From contig BSBK01007850.1 of NCBI GenBank assembly GCA_027943335.1, positions 322,501 to 386,500 on the forward strand: DNA of 64,000 bases, written 5' to 3'. This DNA is from Chamaecyparis obtusa. Taxonomy: Eukaryota; Streptophyta; Pinopsida; Cupressales; Cupressaceae. Under the pieces are notes generated by a model, which did not search any database, was not told the origin of the DNA, and worked only from the letters and a program-made list of their open reading frames with translations. This document shows positions 21,116-32,758 of the stretch, in pieces. The translations under genes and the position numbers were made by a program. Within the stretch, counting starts at the first letter, position 1, and each line of letters starts with the position of its first letter.

Positions 21116-22007
21116 AGCTTCACAAAAAATGATCATTGGTAAATGATGTTTTATACTTATTAGTGTCAAAATATTAATTCTGAACAGGATTAACTCTATT
21201 AAAGAATAAAGCTTCACAAGAAAAGAAACTAAAAGTGATCACTGGTGAATGAGGTTTTATAATTATTAGTGTTACAATATTTCTGTAATGTATAGACTTA
21301 ACATGTATTATCATGCATGGAATTTTATAAAATTTCGTATAGAATATTGACAAATACTGAAGAGAAAAAAAATACTAATCTGGTTTAGCAGAGTTACTCT
21401 ACTTTGTGGCAGGAATTTCAGCACTCATATATGCTACAATCAATAGTTTCTCTCATAAAACAAATCTAGCTTCAAAAAGGAAAAAATGCCAGTAATTATA
21501 AGGCTTTTAAAAAAAAATCACTTCTAATTGCAGAGGAAATAATTATAAGTTTCAATTATTAGCGATTTTTTAGGAACCTCAAAACCAAAAGAAATTTGTT
21601 GTGAACTACAATCATGTTAAGATTCGCCATGGAGAAAATTAGGACGACAGAATTTATAATAGACCAAGCTATTTTGCATAAATTCAAATAGAGAAAATTT
21701 GGGGATATTTATCAAATGGCAAGAAATCTTAAGCTCCGTCTCCCAAAGTACTTCTAAATCATAATGCAATTCAATATAACCGGGACAATATAAGTGAGCA
21801 AGAGTAAACGGCACAAGAACGAGATTGCTTCCCTCCAAGCCGTCACCTTAGTTAGCATCATTTCAGCGATTACGCTATCAGAAAGCCCAAATTTCCCTTC
21901 CGTTATCGTTGTCTTGTTGTCGTGTTGACAGGAATTGGCGGCTGAGTCGTTCTGGGGTTTCGATCTTGCGACCACAGAAATTAAAATAAATTTCAGTACA
22001 AAGGAAT
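21116..22007. other. Third diverged copy of the tRNA 3' flank; target of E3
   Basis: 21520-21830 resembles 20760-21115 and 15490-15830 in order (TAATTGCAGAGGAAATAATT, GATATTTATCAAATGG, then a CTTAAGCTC.. segment). Within 21115-21280 a phrase (AAGCTTCACAA...GATCA(C/T)TGGT(G/A)AATGA) is duplicated. Both strands of 21820-22007 have open stretches (a minus-strand one ends at 21754), but no gene family is recognised. E3 begins at 22008. Confidence 0.45.
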
Positions 22008-23006
22008 TGTTAGTCCGTTTTCCAGTCATTGCAAAATCTTGTGAAATTGGTCTGTTCCCTGCAATGTTTTTGTTAAGTGTCCTGCCTTGTGCTCTTCAGT
22101 ATTGTCGCCTTGCTTCAGTCCAGGTCGCATCTCCTAATTCGCAAAGCCCAGAGAGTTATTCGAGTTTCAAGGTCTGCGGGAAACTTTTTTAAAATTCTGC
22201 CACAGTGTCGAAAACCTACAGTGTTTTCAAAAACCCGTGTTGTTTTTGGCTTCCCTGCTACCTTTCGGTCTGTCATTTTTCCTGTGTGTTTTTTATCTTT
22301 TGCCGATAACCCTCGTTGTTTTCAACCTTTGCCTTTCAGCTTTGTGTACTTGTCTTTAGGTGCCGAAAACTTTGTGTGTTTTCGACCTCGGTCTTAACTG
22401 CGCAAGTCTAACTGGATGGTGGGTCCAGACTCTTCTTGATTGGTTGTCGCATGGCCGCATATCAGACTTTTCTGACATGCGATCATGCAGCCACTTGCCA
22501 CCTAGCCGTGTGGGTCCTAGTCCTGTTCAGCTGCCTAGCGATCTACTTTGCCTTAGTGCGCAAATGCGATGGATGGTGGGACCTGGTTTCTAGACTGGTC
22601 AGAAGGTCCTGACGTGTCAGAGCATCAACGGTTGTCGTTAAAGCGTGAAGGATTTGTCAAGGCTATGCGCTTTTGCGACAACCATCCGATCCTCTAAAAG
22701 GTAAAGTGGTTATGTGGTCCTGGAGGCGGTGATTTGCCGGCTTTGGGTTGGCTATCGCATGATCGCATAGCCCAATTTTTGGCTATGCGATCATGCGACT
22801 GGGTGACACGTGTCCGTGGTGCTGAGGTGGATATGCTTGGTGGGAATGTGACTTAATGGCAAGTAGCGACGGCAGTTTGCTGGCGGTTAGTCGCATGTTC
22901 GCATAGCTTTTTGCAAGGCTATGAGATCATGCGACTAACATTTTCTGTCAACTTCATGCGGTAGCAGTTATGCTCAGGATGGTTAAGGTTTGCGGGTGGT
23001 CGCATG
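22008..23006 (+). repeat. E3 5' LTR, first ~1 kb
   Basis: TGTTAGTCCGTTTTCCAGTC onward matches 32759-33753 of the 3' LTR, with many C/T and G/A differences. It stops in GTCGCATG, the first arm of the fifth hairpin, exactly where E2 begins. Confidence 0.88.
22446..22940. repeat. Hairpin cluster in E3 5' LTR
   Basis: Four inverted repeats. Near 22446-22494 the arms are GTCGCATGGCCGCATATCAGA and its imperfect complement. At 22632-22686 the arms are GGTTGTCG...CGACAACC. At 22755-22798 there are 18-bp arms, TCGCATGATCGCATAGCC, perfectly paired over an 8-nt loop. At 22886-22939 the arms are 22 bp with two mismatches. A fifth is cut by E2 at 23006. Confidence 0.88.
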
Positions 23007-25771
23007 TGTTGGTGTCCAAAATGACGCTTATGCTCAAAAGGCTGCCAATATACCCTCAGATGGATTTTAGGAATGGTTAGCTCCAAAATTGTTATGAGGT
23101 CTTAGGGTAATTAGACCAACTATAGGGACAAGACTGCCCTCTTCTGCTTTTGGCTCTGCAAAATCAAGGCGGGTGCACCTAACCCAGTATAAAATATACT
23201 TCACACACCAAGGATTAGGTTCATATAACAGATGAATGGATAGTAAGAGAGTACTAAATGATAACCACACATTCATTGACTCCTCATCACTATGGGATAG
23301 GACCTCATACAACCAAATACTAAAAATCTAGGAATGGTTCTTAATCTTATATGTTTGAATCATAACAATCTAAGTCAGGATATGTCAACAAGGAAATACT
23401 CATCTAGGCCGGTGCCTCATCCATTGGGCAAGTTTTCTTAAATAGATCACATACACACACCAGAATTATATCTGAGATTCAAAGCCATAAACACATCTAT
23501 AATCTCCTTTACTACTTATATGAAATCCTCACATAAAGAAGAGATAGACCTATGTCTCATCTAGAGCATCATTTAATCTAATCCTAGATTAGAACTGAAA
23601 AATGAAGACATATATATGGATAAACATGCAGTGAGCTAGAAAATGCAAAATCTGTCTACAATGACACAGAGGAGAGATAAGAGTCATATATATGTATTAA
23701 GTTTGAAGAATCCTTAAGTGCATACAATCCATCTAAACAAACAAGCTTGCAAACTACAGCTTAAACCTGCAACTTTCTCTCAATTGTTGATAAAAGCTAA
23801 ATTAGAGCATTACAATTCAGACTGGACAGAGGACTCACAACAGAAAAAGCTTGAATACCTAACTCCCAATATCAGAAAATGATCACAAAAATTCCTTTAT
23901 ACCAGGGTTGCAATGTAAGCATACGATCATTTCAAATTCAAAATTTTAAAATCACCTAACCCCACCAAGGAATAAACATAGACATGACAGGGGGTTAAGC
24001 CACAACATCAACCTCAAACAGTCTAATCAACCAGCTACAAACATTTCTCGAGCCAAGATTGTAATCATTCCTCACGGTACAAATCCCTCTGCAATCAACC
24101 GTCAATCACCCTAGACCACACTAGAGTGGTGGAGAAAATCAGTTTCACCAACTCTAGCCCTTCCTGTCATCAATTTCGGTCCTTCCTGGTCGCCGAAAAT
24201 GTTCACAGAGATTAAAAAATGAAGGCAAACAGTCACAATGCACTTGCGGGCTTCATGTTTTTAACCACCCAAGCACCTCAGGCTAACTCCGCAATGGCGA
24301 CACAAAATAGTTGTTGCATGATCGCATAGCCCAAAAATGGGCTATGCGAACATGCGATATGCCACTTGCATTACCTTCTCTTAACTGTCGATGCTACCGC
24401 TACCACAATAGGGTTTGTCACATATTCACAAGTCAGGAAACTAGCATACGCGAACATGCGACAAGCCGCAAACATGCAACCTGTCGACTATCATGTTACC
24501 GCCGAGATACCCCAACCTGGGCTCGCGTTCAAACCCTAACATCCCGCTAGCACGAACCAACCGGAGATTGCCATGACCTCACCTGCCAACGGGACCACCA
24601 AACAACTGTAGACGGGCCCCAGCACATGTGGCACCCTGTCGCATGATCGCATAGCTCAGAAATGGGCTATGTTAACATGCGACCACCCATAGACCGCAGC
24701 CACTATAACCGCCACCGCAACCGCCACCATAAAGGGTTTGTCGCATGATCGCAAGCCGTGGAAATGGCCCTTGCGATCATGTGACAAGGCCATGGGACCA
24801 CCACATCACCACCCACCAGCCAATAAAAATCATGCACACAGCATTGCGTGGCATCTTGGACCCACCGCACAAAATGCATACCACCGCAACAAAAGCCAAC
24901 GGGCCCACCAGACAAGCCTCATCACCACCTGCTACCGGGACCACACCCCTTTCCGCTAATGGGCCCCAAGGACACGTGGCAAGTAGTCATGTGATCGCAT
25001 AGCCAAAAATTGAGCTATGCAAACATGCGACAGCCAATCACAAGTTGCCACATCATCACCTCGGACCAACAGACAACAACCACCAACTACGAAGAGCAAG
25101 GACCCATGCAGACAGATGGCATGTGCTCGCATGATCGCATGTCAGAAACGTCTGACATGCGGCCATGTGACAGGCAATAAGGACATGCCATCTGTCACCC
25201 CTCTGACACTGGGCCCACTTCACCGAAGAGACGCCTGGAACAAATGAAATCAACAGGAGGCGCAGGATCGCATGGGGAAAGAATATTCCATGTGATCACA
25301 CGCCGACCGTTGATCTCCTCCCTCTTTCGCTTTGAAGAAACTGGCCCCACATCATCGCACTTGCGCAGTTAAGACAGATGAACAAGGAGAACCGACAGAA
25401 AAGAAGACATGCAAGGTCGAAAACACACAGGGTTTTCGGTGAAAGATCGAAAACAAACAGAATTTTCAACATCACACAAAGGTAAACAAGGAAGCCGAAA
25501 ACATCGAAGGTTTTTATGCAGGCCAAAAAGGTTGAAAACATCATGGATTTTTGAAAACACTGTGGGTTTTCGACACTGTGGCAAAATTTTAGAATTTGCT
25601 TCCCGCGGACCTTAGAACATGAAAATCTTACTAGGTTTTGTGAATTAGGAGATGCGCTTTGGACCAAAGCAAGGTGACAACAAGAAGAACACAGGCCAGG
25701 ACATATGAAAAACACTTGCAGGGGAGAGGCCAATTTGGAAGGATTTTGCAATGACAGAAAATGGCCTAACA
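23007..25771 (-). repeat. E2 3' LTR
   Basis: Plus-strand TGTTGGTGTCCAAAATGACG to AAATGGCCTAACA. It aligns throughout with 27805-30524 and, inverted, with 32759-35311. Seven or so hairpins lie in 24310-25306. Confidence 0.88.
24310..25306. repeat. Hairpin cluster in E2 3' LTR
   Basis: Inverted repeats near 24315-24357 (TGCATGATCGCATAGCCCA with its complement, one mismatch), 24412-24470, 24636-24685, 24736-24790, 24985-25035, 25124-25176 and 25265-25306. The last one is centred on GAATATTC. Spacing is roughly 80-250 bp. Confidence 0.85.
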
Positions 25772-25951
25772 GTGGCTCTAGTTGGGGATGCATGGCTCTT
25801 GCAGGCATGGCAAGAATTCAGAATCACTAGGAGAGCAGACCAACCACTGGATAAAAAGGTAGGGAACAAGAAGGAAAAGCACACAACAGGAAATGGAAAC
25901 TATACAAAGACTTACAATATTTACAAAAGGCTTAAGGCCCCAAAACTATGA
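25772..25951 (-). other. E2 3' untranslated segment with atypical LTR-proximal motif
   Basis: The minus strand reads GCATCCCCAACTAGAGCCAC directly before the 3' LTR. E3 has GTCCCCAACAAGAGCCAC at the same place (32741-32758). No ordinary polypurine tract is seen in either, so this conserved motif may serve as the plus-strand primer site. Confidence 0.5.
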
Positions 25952-27402
25952 TCAACCTTTACCTCTATCAAACAAGAAATTTTCTTCTCCACAAATCAGA
26001 AACAAACTAAAAATTCTGCATCCATGTGACAAAACACAATTATATCCACCTTTCAAAAGCTTAAGATAAATATTGCTAGTACATTCCTCTTGAGGGTTGG
26101 AAAGGTAATCATACCAATTCTGAAAATGTTGTGGCACATGCATGTTGCAGTCAAAAAGGGAAATGCTGAAAGAGCTGCAACATAAATCACTTTCAAATTT
26201 ACCACCACATTCGGGAAGCTTACTGTCCAATTGAAAATAAAAACTCTCCAGCTCTATCAAACTGTCAGTACAATCACTATTGGATCCATTCATACCAAAA
26301 ATTTGCACCTCCAAGGAGAAGATATACTGATCTTCATGCAAACACTAAGGGGACTCACCACATGGGACATCATCATTAAACATAGGAGCACTTTGCATCA
26401 TGTCAGCATTTGACAAAATTGAAAATTGTTGATAGGTGGGAAGAGAAACATCAACCTGTCCATGAGATGGTGAAGCTTGAGTAGCTAAAAGGCCATCCTT
26501 CCATGGCTTAGCAAAAGATTCAAAATCAAAAGAGGATTCAGAATCCACACAACTCTTCCAATCAGTACTCAAAACAATATCAGGGACCACTGAGTCACTT
26601 GAAACTGAGAAAACACTGGCAACCTCATCATCTGACATATCATATATAACAGGGTTTCTGTCTAGTGGTGCTGGGGAAAGAAAGGGAGAAGAGGCACACA
26701 TGTCAAAGTCAAATCCCATTGACTCGTGTTCCATATTGAAATCAATGTGTGTTGGATGTAAGAACCCAGAGCCATCTCCCCCTGAATATCTGAGATACTC
26801 ATAAGACAAGAGGTCTGAAATTTGTTCACTGTGAAGTGAACAACTGTCCTCAAGAACATCATCTTCTATGATACAATCATCAGCAGAACCTTCATCAATC
26901 CAATCCTCCTCTTCATCTGACTGATTGCATAAGCTTTCTGTCCCATACTGAGAAAAGGCATCACTTTTATGACTGCAAGAAAGAGTGTCAACCCCTGACA
27001 CATCTCCTTCATAAATTTCATCATTCTCAATATCAACACTATTGAGAAAAGCCCCAAGTGCATCCTCAAGTTCAAGATTAGCATCACCAATTACCCAATC
27101 CCTGATACATCCATAATACTCTTCCCACAAGGCATTTGACCAACTAGTTGACTCAGGTAAACAAAGTTCTAGGAATAAACTAATAAAGTCAAATTCAAAA
27201 AACTCAACATCCTCGAGAAGCTCATCATATACTTCAAAAAATCTATCATAGAACAAGGATATGGATAAATCCTTTCTACACCCCACATTCAAACTTATCA
27301 ATTTTATGCAATCCCTAAGGATGCCCTCCTCAAGGAAAGCCAGCTCCTTATTCAACTTATCCATTAAACTTAATGCAATACTTCCACATAATTTTGCCAA
27401 AC
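25952..27402 (-). CDS. Acidic protein of unknown function carried by E2 (one in-frame stop)
   Basis: An open stretch from about 27402 down to a TAG at 26345-26347, then open again in the same frame to 25952. The 351-codon first part has its first ATG at 27364 (MDKLNKELAFLEEG). It is strongly acidic (for example NQSDEEEDWIDEGSADD, IEDDVLEDS) and Ser-rich, without zinc knuckle, DSG or RT motifs. A pyrimidine-rich TTTTTAGTTGCAG sits at its upstream edge and a good donor, G|GTGAGT, at 26358, a few codons before the stop, so it could be an internal exon of a captured host gene. Alternatives are an element-specific extra ORF like those of some Tat/Ogre elements, or a chance open frame. The function is unknown; I do not recognise a family. 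Confidence 0.5.
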
Positions 27403-27783
27403 TGCAACTAAAAACTTGAAGTATGCTAACCTCTGCTTACACCTTATCCTTCTTTTAGTGCTTGACCACTTTATAAAGAACATTGAAAACTTGAAAAATA
27501 CTTGGGAAAATCTTGCAGCAGAAGACCTTAGGCTAGAAGGCAAGGCAGATCTTGGGCTCACCTTGAAGCTCCATCAAATAACTTTGTCATGTAGAGTCGC
27601 CACCCCCTTGAGAGGAAAATGTTTTACTGTTTCTTCTTCCAACCAGCACAAACCTACACTAGGTATACACACTGTTTATCAGGAGGAACACTGATCAAAC
27701 AGAGAAAATCAAAGCTGCCACTCACAACTAGGTGAGAAGATATCAACAAATGCTTATTTTTGTATTTGACTCTTTCCAATGGC
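27403..27783 (-). other. E2 leader between primer site and ORF
   Basis: About 380 bp with no long open frame. It would be the 5' leader of the E2 transcript, where packaging signals normally lie; none can be recognised. Confidence 0.45.
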
Positions 27784-27801
27784 TCCCCAGCGGAGTCGCC
27801 A
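27784..27801 (-). promoter_or_regulatory. E2 primer-binding site
   Basis: The minus strand reads TGGCGACTCCGCTGGGGA three bases after the 5' LTR. This type of primer site is known from Tat/Ogre-like plant gypsy elements, where it is assigned to tRNA-Arg. It fixes the orientation of E2. Confidence 0.8.
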
Positions 27802-27804
27802 TCT

Positions 27805-30524
27805 TGTTGGTGTCCAAAATGACGCTTATGCTCAAAAGGCTGCCAATATACCCTTAGATGGATTTTAGGAATGGTTAGCTCCAAAATTGTTATGAGGTCT
27901 TAGGGTAATTGGACCAACTATAGGGACAAGACTGCCCTCTTCTACTTTTCGCTCTGCAAAACTAAGGCAGGTGCACCTAACCCAGTATAAAATATACTTC
28001 ACACACCAAGGACTAGGTTCATATAACAGATGAATGGATAGTAAGAGAGTACTAAATGATAACCACACATTCATTGACTCCTCATCACTATGGGATAGGA
28101 CCTCATACAACCAAATACTGAAAATCTAGGAATGGTTCTTAATCTTATATGTTTGAATCATAACAACCTAAGTCAGGATATGTCAACAAGGAAATACTCA
28201 TCTAGGCCAGTGCCTCATCCATTGGGCATACACACACTAGAATTATATCTGAGATTCAAAGCCATAAACACATCTATAATCTCCTTTACTACTTATATGA
28301 AATCCTCACATAGATAAGAGATAGACCTATGTCTCATCTAGAGCATCATTTAATCTAATCCTGGATTAGAACTGAAAAATGAAGACATATACATGGATAA
28401 ACATGCAGTGAGCTAGAAAACTCAAAATCTGTCTACAATGACACAGAGGAGAGATAAGAGTCATATATCTGTATTAAGTTTGAAGAATCCTTAAGTGCAT
28501 ACAATCTATCTAAACAAACAAGCTTGCAAACAATAGCTTAAACCTACAACTTTCTCTCAATTGTTGACAAAAGCTAAATCAGAGCATTACAATTCAGACT
28601 GGGAAGAGGACTCACAACCGAAAAAGCTTGAATACCTAACTCCCAATGCCCTCGAAAATGATCACACAAATCCCTTTATACTAGGGTTACAATGCAAGCA
28701 TACGATCATTTCAAATTCAAAATTTCAAAATCACCTAACCCCACAGAGGAATAAACTCAGACATGATAGGGGGTTAAGCCACAACATCAAGCTCAAATAG
28801 TCTAATCGACTAGCTGCAAACACTTCTCGAGCCAAGATTGTAATCATTCCTCATGGTACAAATCCCTCTGCAATCAATCGTCAAGCACCCTGGACCACAC
28901 TGGAGTGGTGGAGAAAATCAGTTTCACCAACTTTGGCCCTTCCTGTCATCAATTTCGGTCCTTCCCGATCGCTAGAAACGTTCATAAAGATTCAAAAATG
29001 AAGGCAAATGGTCACAATGCACTCGCAGGCTTCATATTTTTAACAACCCAAGCACCTCAGGCTAACTCCGCAATGGCGATGCCAAACAGTTGTCACATGA
29101 TCGCATAGCCTGAAAATGGGCTATGTGAACTGCGACACACCCCTTGCATTACCTTCTCTTCACTGTCGATGCTGCCACTGCCACAATAGGGTTTGTCGCA
29201 TGTTCGCAAGCCAGGAAACTAGCTTACGCGAACATGTGACAAGCTGCAAACATGCAACCTGCTGACTGTCATTTTACCACTGAGATACCCCAACCTGGGC
29301 CCATGTTCAAACCCTAACATCCCGCCAGCACAGACCAACCGGAGATCACCATGACCTCACCTACCAACGGGACCACCAAAAAACTACAGATGGGCCCCAG
29401 CACACGTGGCACCCTGTCGCATGATCACATAGCCAGGAAATGGGCTATGCGAACATGCGACCGCCCGTAGACCGCAACCACCACAAGGGGTTTTTCGCAT
29501 GATCGCAAGCCATGGAAATGGCCCTTGCAATCATGCGACAATGCCATGGGACCACCACATCACCACCCGCCAGCCAATAAAAATCACGCACATAGCACTG
29601 CGTGGCATCTTGGACCCATTGCACAAAATGCATACCATGGCAACAAAATCTAACGGGCCCACCAGACAAGCCTCATCACCACCTGCTACCGGGACCACAC
29701 CCCTTTCCGCCAATGGGCTCCAAGGACATGTGGCAAGCAGTCGCATGATCGCATAGCCAAAAATTGGGCTATGTGAACATGCGACAGCCAATCACAAGCT
29801 ACCACATCATCACCTCAAACCAACAAATAGCAACCACCAACTGTGAAGAGCCGGGACCCATGTAAATAGATGGCAAGTGGTCGCATGATCACATGTCAGA
29901 AAGTCTAACATGCGGCCATGCAACAGCCAATAAAGACATGCCATCTATCACCCCTCTGACACCAGGCCCACTTCACCAAAGAGAGGCCTGGAACAAATGA
30001 AATCAATGGCCGACGCATGATTGCATGGGGAAAGAATATTCTATGTGATCACATGCTAACCGTTGGTCTCCTCCCTCTGCCACTTTGAAAAAACTGGCCC
30101 CATATCATTGCAATTGCGCAGTTAAGACAGATGAACAAGGAGAACCGGCAGAAATGAAGACATGCAGGGTCAAAAACACACAGGGTTTTCGGTGAAAGAT
30201 CAAAAACACACAAAATTTTCAACATCACACAAAGGTATACAAGGGAGCCGAAAACATCGAGGGTTTTTATGCAAGCCAAAAAGGTTGAAAACATCATAGA
30301 TTTTTGAAAACACTATGGGTTTTCGACACTGTGGCAGAATTTTAGAATTTGCTTCCCGTGGACCTTAGAACATGAAAATCTTACTAGATTTTGCGAATTA
30401 GGAGATGCGCTTTGGACTAGAGCAAGGTGACAACAAGAAGAACATAGGGCAGGACATATGACAAACACTTGCAGGGGAGAGGCCAATTTCAAAAGATTTT
30501 GCAATGATAGAAAATGGCCTAACA
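27805..30524 (-). repeat. E2 5' LTR
   Basis: Plus-strand TGTTGGTGTCCAAAATGACG to AAATGGCCTAACA. Its right end abuts E3 pol with no gap. Confidence 0.88.
29085..30056. repeat. Hairpin cluster in E2 5' LTR
   Basis: The same series as in the other LTRs: near 29093-29135, 29193-29245, 29415-29462, 29493-29542, 29739-29790, 29880-29930 and 30013-30056. Several arms have lost CpGs on one side only (for example GATCACATAG against GGCTATGCGA). Confidence 0.85.
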
Positions 30525-32612
30525 CACTGTGAGCATCTTGAAAAGATTTTTATTAGAGCTCTGGAATATGGAATTTCTTTGAATCCAAAGAAATTTTTTT
30601 TTGGTGTGGTGGAAGGCAAGCTCTTAGGACATGTTGTGTCCAAGGATGGAGTGAGAATTGATCTTGAAAGGGTTATGGAAATAGACAAGATTTCACCACC
30701 AAAGAATGTTAAAGGAGTACAGTCTTTCTTTGGGCAAGTAAATTTTCTAAGAAGGTTTGTTACTAACTTTGCAGAAATTTGTATTCCTATCTCTGGAATG
30801 TTGAAGAAAAATGCAAAAGTAGAATGGAATGAAGAAGCAAATGAGTCTTTCAAGAATATCAAACAGGCCATCAAGTATGCCCCTATTTTCAGGACCCCTG
30901 ATTATGGTAAACCCATGCAAATTTTCTCTTTTGCTTCTTATCATATGGTTGCAGCAGTTTTATTGCAAAAAAATTCAGAAGGGTATGAACAACCCATATC
31001 CTTTTTCAGAAAATCCTTACATGCAGCAAAACTAAAGTATGATATAGTTGAGAAGCAGTCTTTTGCCCTAGTCAAAGTAGTCAAGGCTTTTAGGTGTTAT
31101 CTTGTGGGAGCTAGGGTGGTTGCTTATGTTCCTAATGCTGCTGTCAAGGATATTCTAGTGCAACAAGAGGTCTCAGGTAAGAGATGTAGATGGATCAATA
31201 GGATCCAAGAATTCAATATAGATATTCAGATTACAAAATTGGTAAGAGGACTTGGTCTTGCAAAGTTGATGGCACAGAGTAATTTGGTTGCAAACCATGT
31301 GAACATGTTAGAGGAGGAAGAAAGACCATATGTTTGTGATTTGGACTGTTGTGATTGGTACAGGGATGTCATCAATTACTTGAAAAAATTGTTTCTTCCC
31401 CCTGACATGAGTGAAAATAAGAAAAGGACTATCAGGCTACAATCTGTGAGATATGCCATTATACATGGTGAGTTATGGTGGAAAAGCAATGAAGGTGTAT
31501 TGCTAAAATGTGTAGACCAGGAAAGGTCTAAGTCTTTGTTAGAATCAATGCATCAAGGTGTATGTGGAGGACACTACATGGCAAAGACCACAGCCCACAA
31601 AATTCTTAGATCTGGATTTTGGTGGCTTACAGTTTTTAAAGACACACATCAGTTTGTAAGGAAGTGTGATGCATGCCAGAGGTTTGCAAGTAAGCTAAAA
31701 TTTGGTGGAAATTTACCACTCAAACCAGTCTCAGTTTAGGTCCCTTTCCAATAGTGGGGTATTGATTTCATAGGTGAGATTCCAAACAAGTCTAGTGGTG
31801 GGCATTCCTACATATTAGTGGCAATAGACTATTTCACTAAATGGGTTGAAGCTATTCCCACTAGGAGGGCCACTAGTAAAGTTGTTATTGATTTCATGAT
31901 GCAGAATATTCTCGCTAGGTTTGGATGTCCAGAAACAATTGTGGTAGACAATGCGATGTGTTTTAGATCTCAGGAGTTTGATGATTTTTGTAAGAATTAT
32001 GGGATACACATTTTATTCTCTTCCCCATATCACCCATAGGGAAATGGCCAGGCTGAATCCACTAATAAAAGCTTGATAAAGATCCTCAAAAGAGTATTGG
32101 ACAGGAATAAAAAATTGTGGGACTCAAAACTTTGGTAGGCATTTTGGGCTGACAAAGTGACCATCAAGAAGGCCATAGGTTGTGCCCCATTTGATCTAGT
32201 CTATGGGATTGGAGCTAGGTTACCTCAAAACAATCTATTGCAAATGTATAAATTCATCTAGGCATATGATGAAGACTTAGATGATGAAATGAGACTAAGG
32301 ATGGATGAGTTAATCCAGTTGGAGGAGGTAAGAAGAGATGCACATGAAAGAAATGAAACACTTCAAACATAGTGTAAGAGCTTATTTGATAAAAGAGCCA
32401 CTCAAAGGAGTTTTGGGGCTAGCGATCTTGTTCTAATGTGGACTTCCAGATTAGAGGATAAGGGACAACATGGTAAGTTTGATCCTATTTGGTTGGGTCC
32501 TTATCTCATTGAAAGTAAATGGGGAGTTGATTCATATAGTCTGAAAGATATAACTAGTGGCACTTTGGAATTGCCTGTTCATGGACAATTCCTAAAGTTT
32601 TACTTCTCTTGA
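30525..32612 (+). pseudogene. pol: E3 pol: RT end, RNase H, integrase
   Basis: The frame enters mid-RT (HCEHLEKIFIRALEYGIS, then GKLLGHVVSKDGV). It continues through the RT thumb (QSFFGQVNFLRRFV), RNase H (AAVLLQKN, YDIVEKQSFALVK, CYLVGARVVAYV), the integrase zinc domain (HQGVCGGHY...RKCDACQRF) and the core. All three catalytic residues remain: Asp in VAIDYFTKWVEA, Asp in VVDNAMCF, Glu in GNGQAESTNKS. From 31737 four TAG stops interrupt in the same frame, at PVSV/, YHP/GNGQ, KLW/AFW and YKFI/AYD. There is no chromodomain; the end is GQFLKFYFS. It would have supplied cDNA synthesis and integration for E3 and perhaps E2. Confidence 0.88.
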
Positions 32613-32758
32613 AGTATCTTTTTCCATGAGTAGTAGTTGGGTTTCTTCCCTAGGTCTCTTAGGTTTGTTTTTGGTTCGAAATTTTGTGGTCTACTCTTCT
32701 AGTAGATTCTATTTTCTCATTGTATCTGCAGGAGATACATGTCCCCAACAAGAGCCAC
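32613..32758 (+). other. E3 3' untranslated segment
   Basis: A short segment between the pol stop and the 3' LTR, ending GTCCCCAACAAGAGCCAC in place of a normal polypurine tract; see the matching E2 motif. Confidence 0.6.

Larger units (their letters stand above)
23007..30524 (-). mobile_element. Non-autonomous LTR element E2
   Basis: Two complete LTRs of about 2.7 kb (23007-25771 and 27805-30524) enclose only 2.03 kb. The order on the minus strand is 5' LTR (right), primer-binding site, an acidic open reading frame, 3' LTR (left). There is no gag, protease, RT or integrase. The LTRs belong to the E3 family (same TGTTAG...ACACCAACA ends and same hairpins), so it was presumably mobilised by E3-type enzymes. 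Flanking 5-mers GCATG and CACTG do not match, so no target-site duplication remains. Confidence 0.85.

Noticed and set aside
21754..22029. Minus-strand 91-codon open frame as second exon of the signal-peptide gene at 35751
   Set aside because: The possible acceptor at 21965 does not keep phase with the donor at 35654, and the upstream third of the frame lies inside the E3 LTR. Unsupported.
22077..22593. Open frames of 77-106 codons at the start of the E3 LTR
   Set aside because: Noncoding LTR sequence; the counterpart in the 3' LTR has different stops and no conserved protein.
24311..25253. Several 65-85 codon frames on both strands with Cys/His-rich translations
   Set aside because: They are translations of the LTR hairpin arrays, recur in each LTR copy and on both strands; palindromic DNA gives mirrored open frames.
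24310..25306. CRISPR-like array (regularly spaced palindromic repeats)
   Set aside because: The spacers are not unique inserts of fixed length, the repeats vary, and this is a plant LTR retrotransposon.
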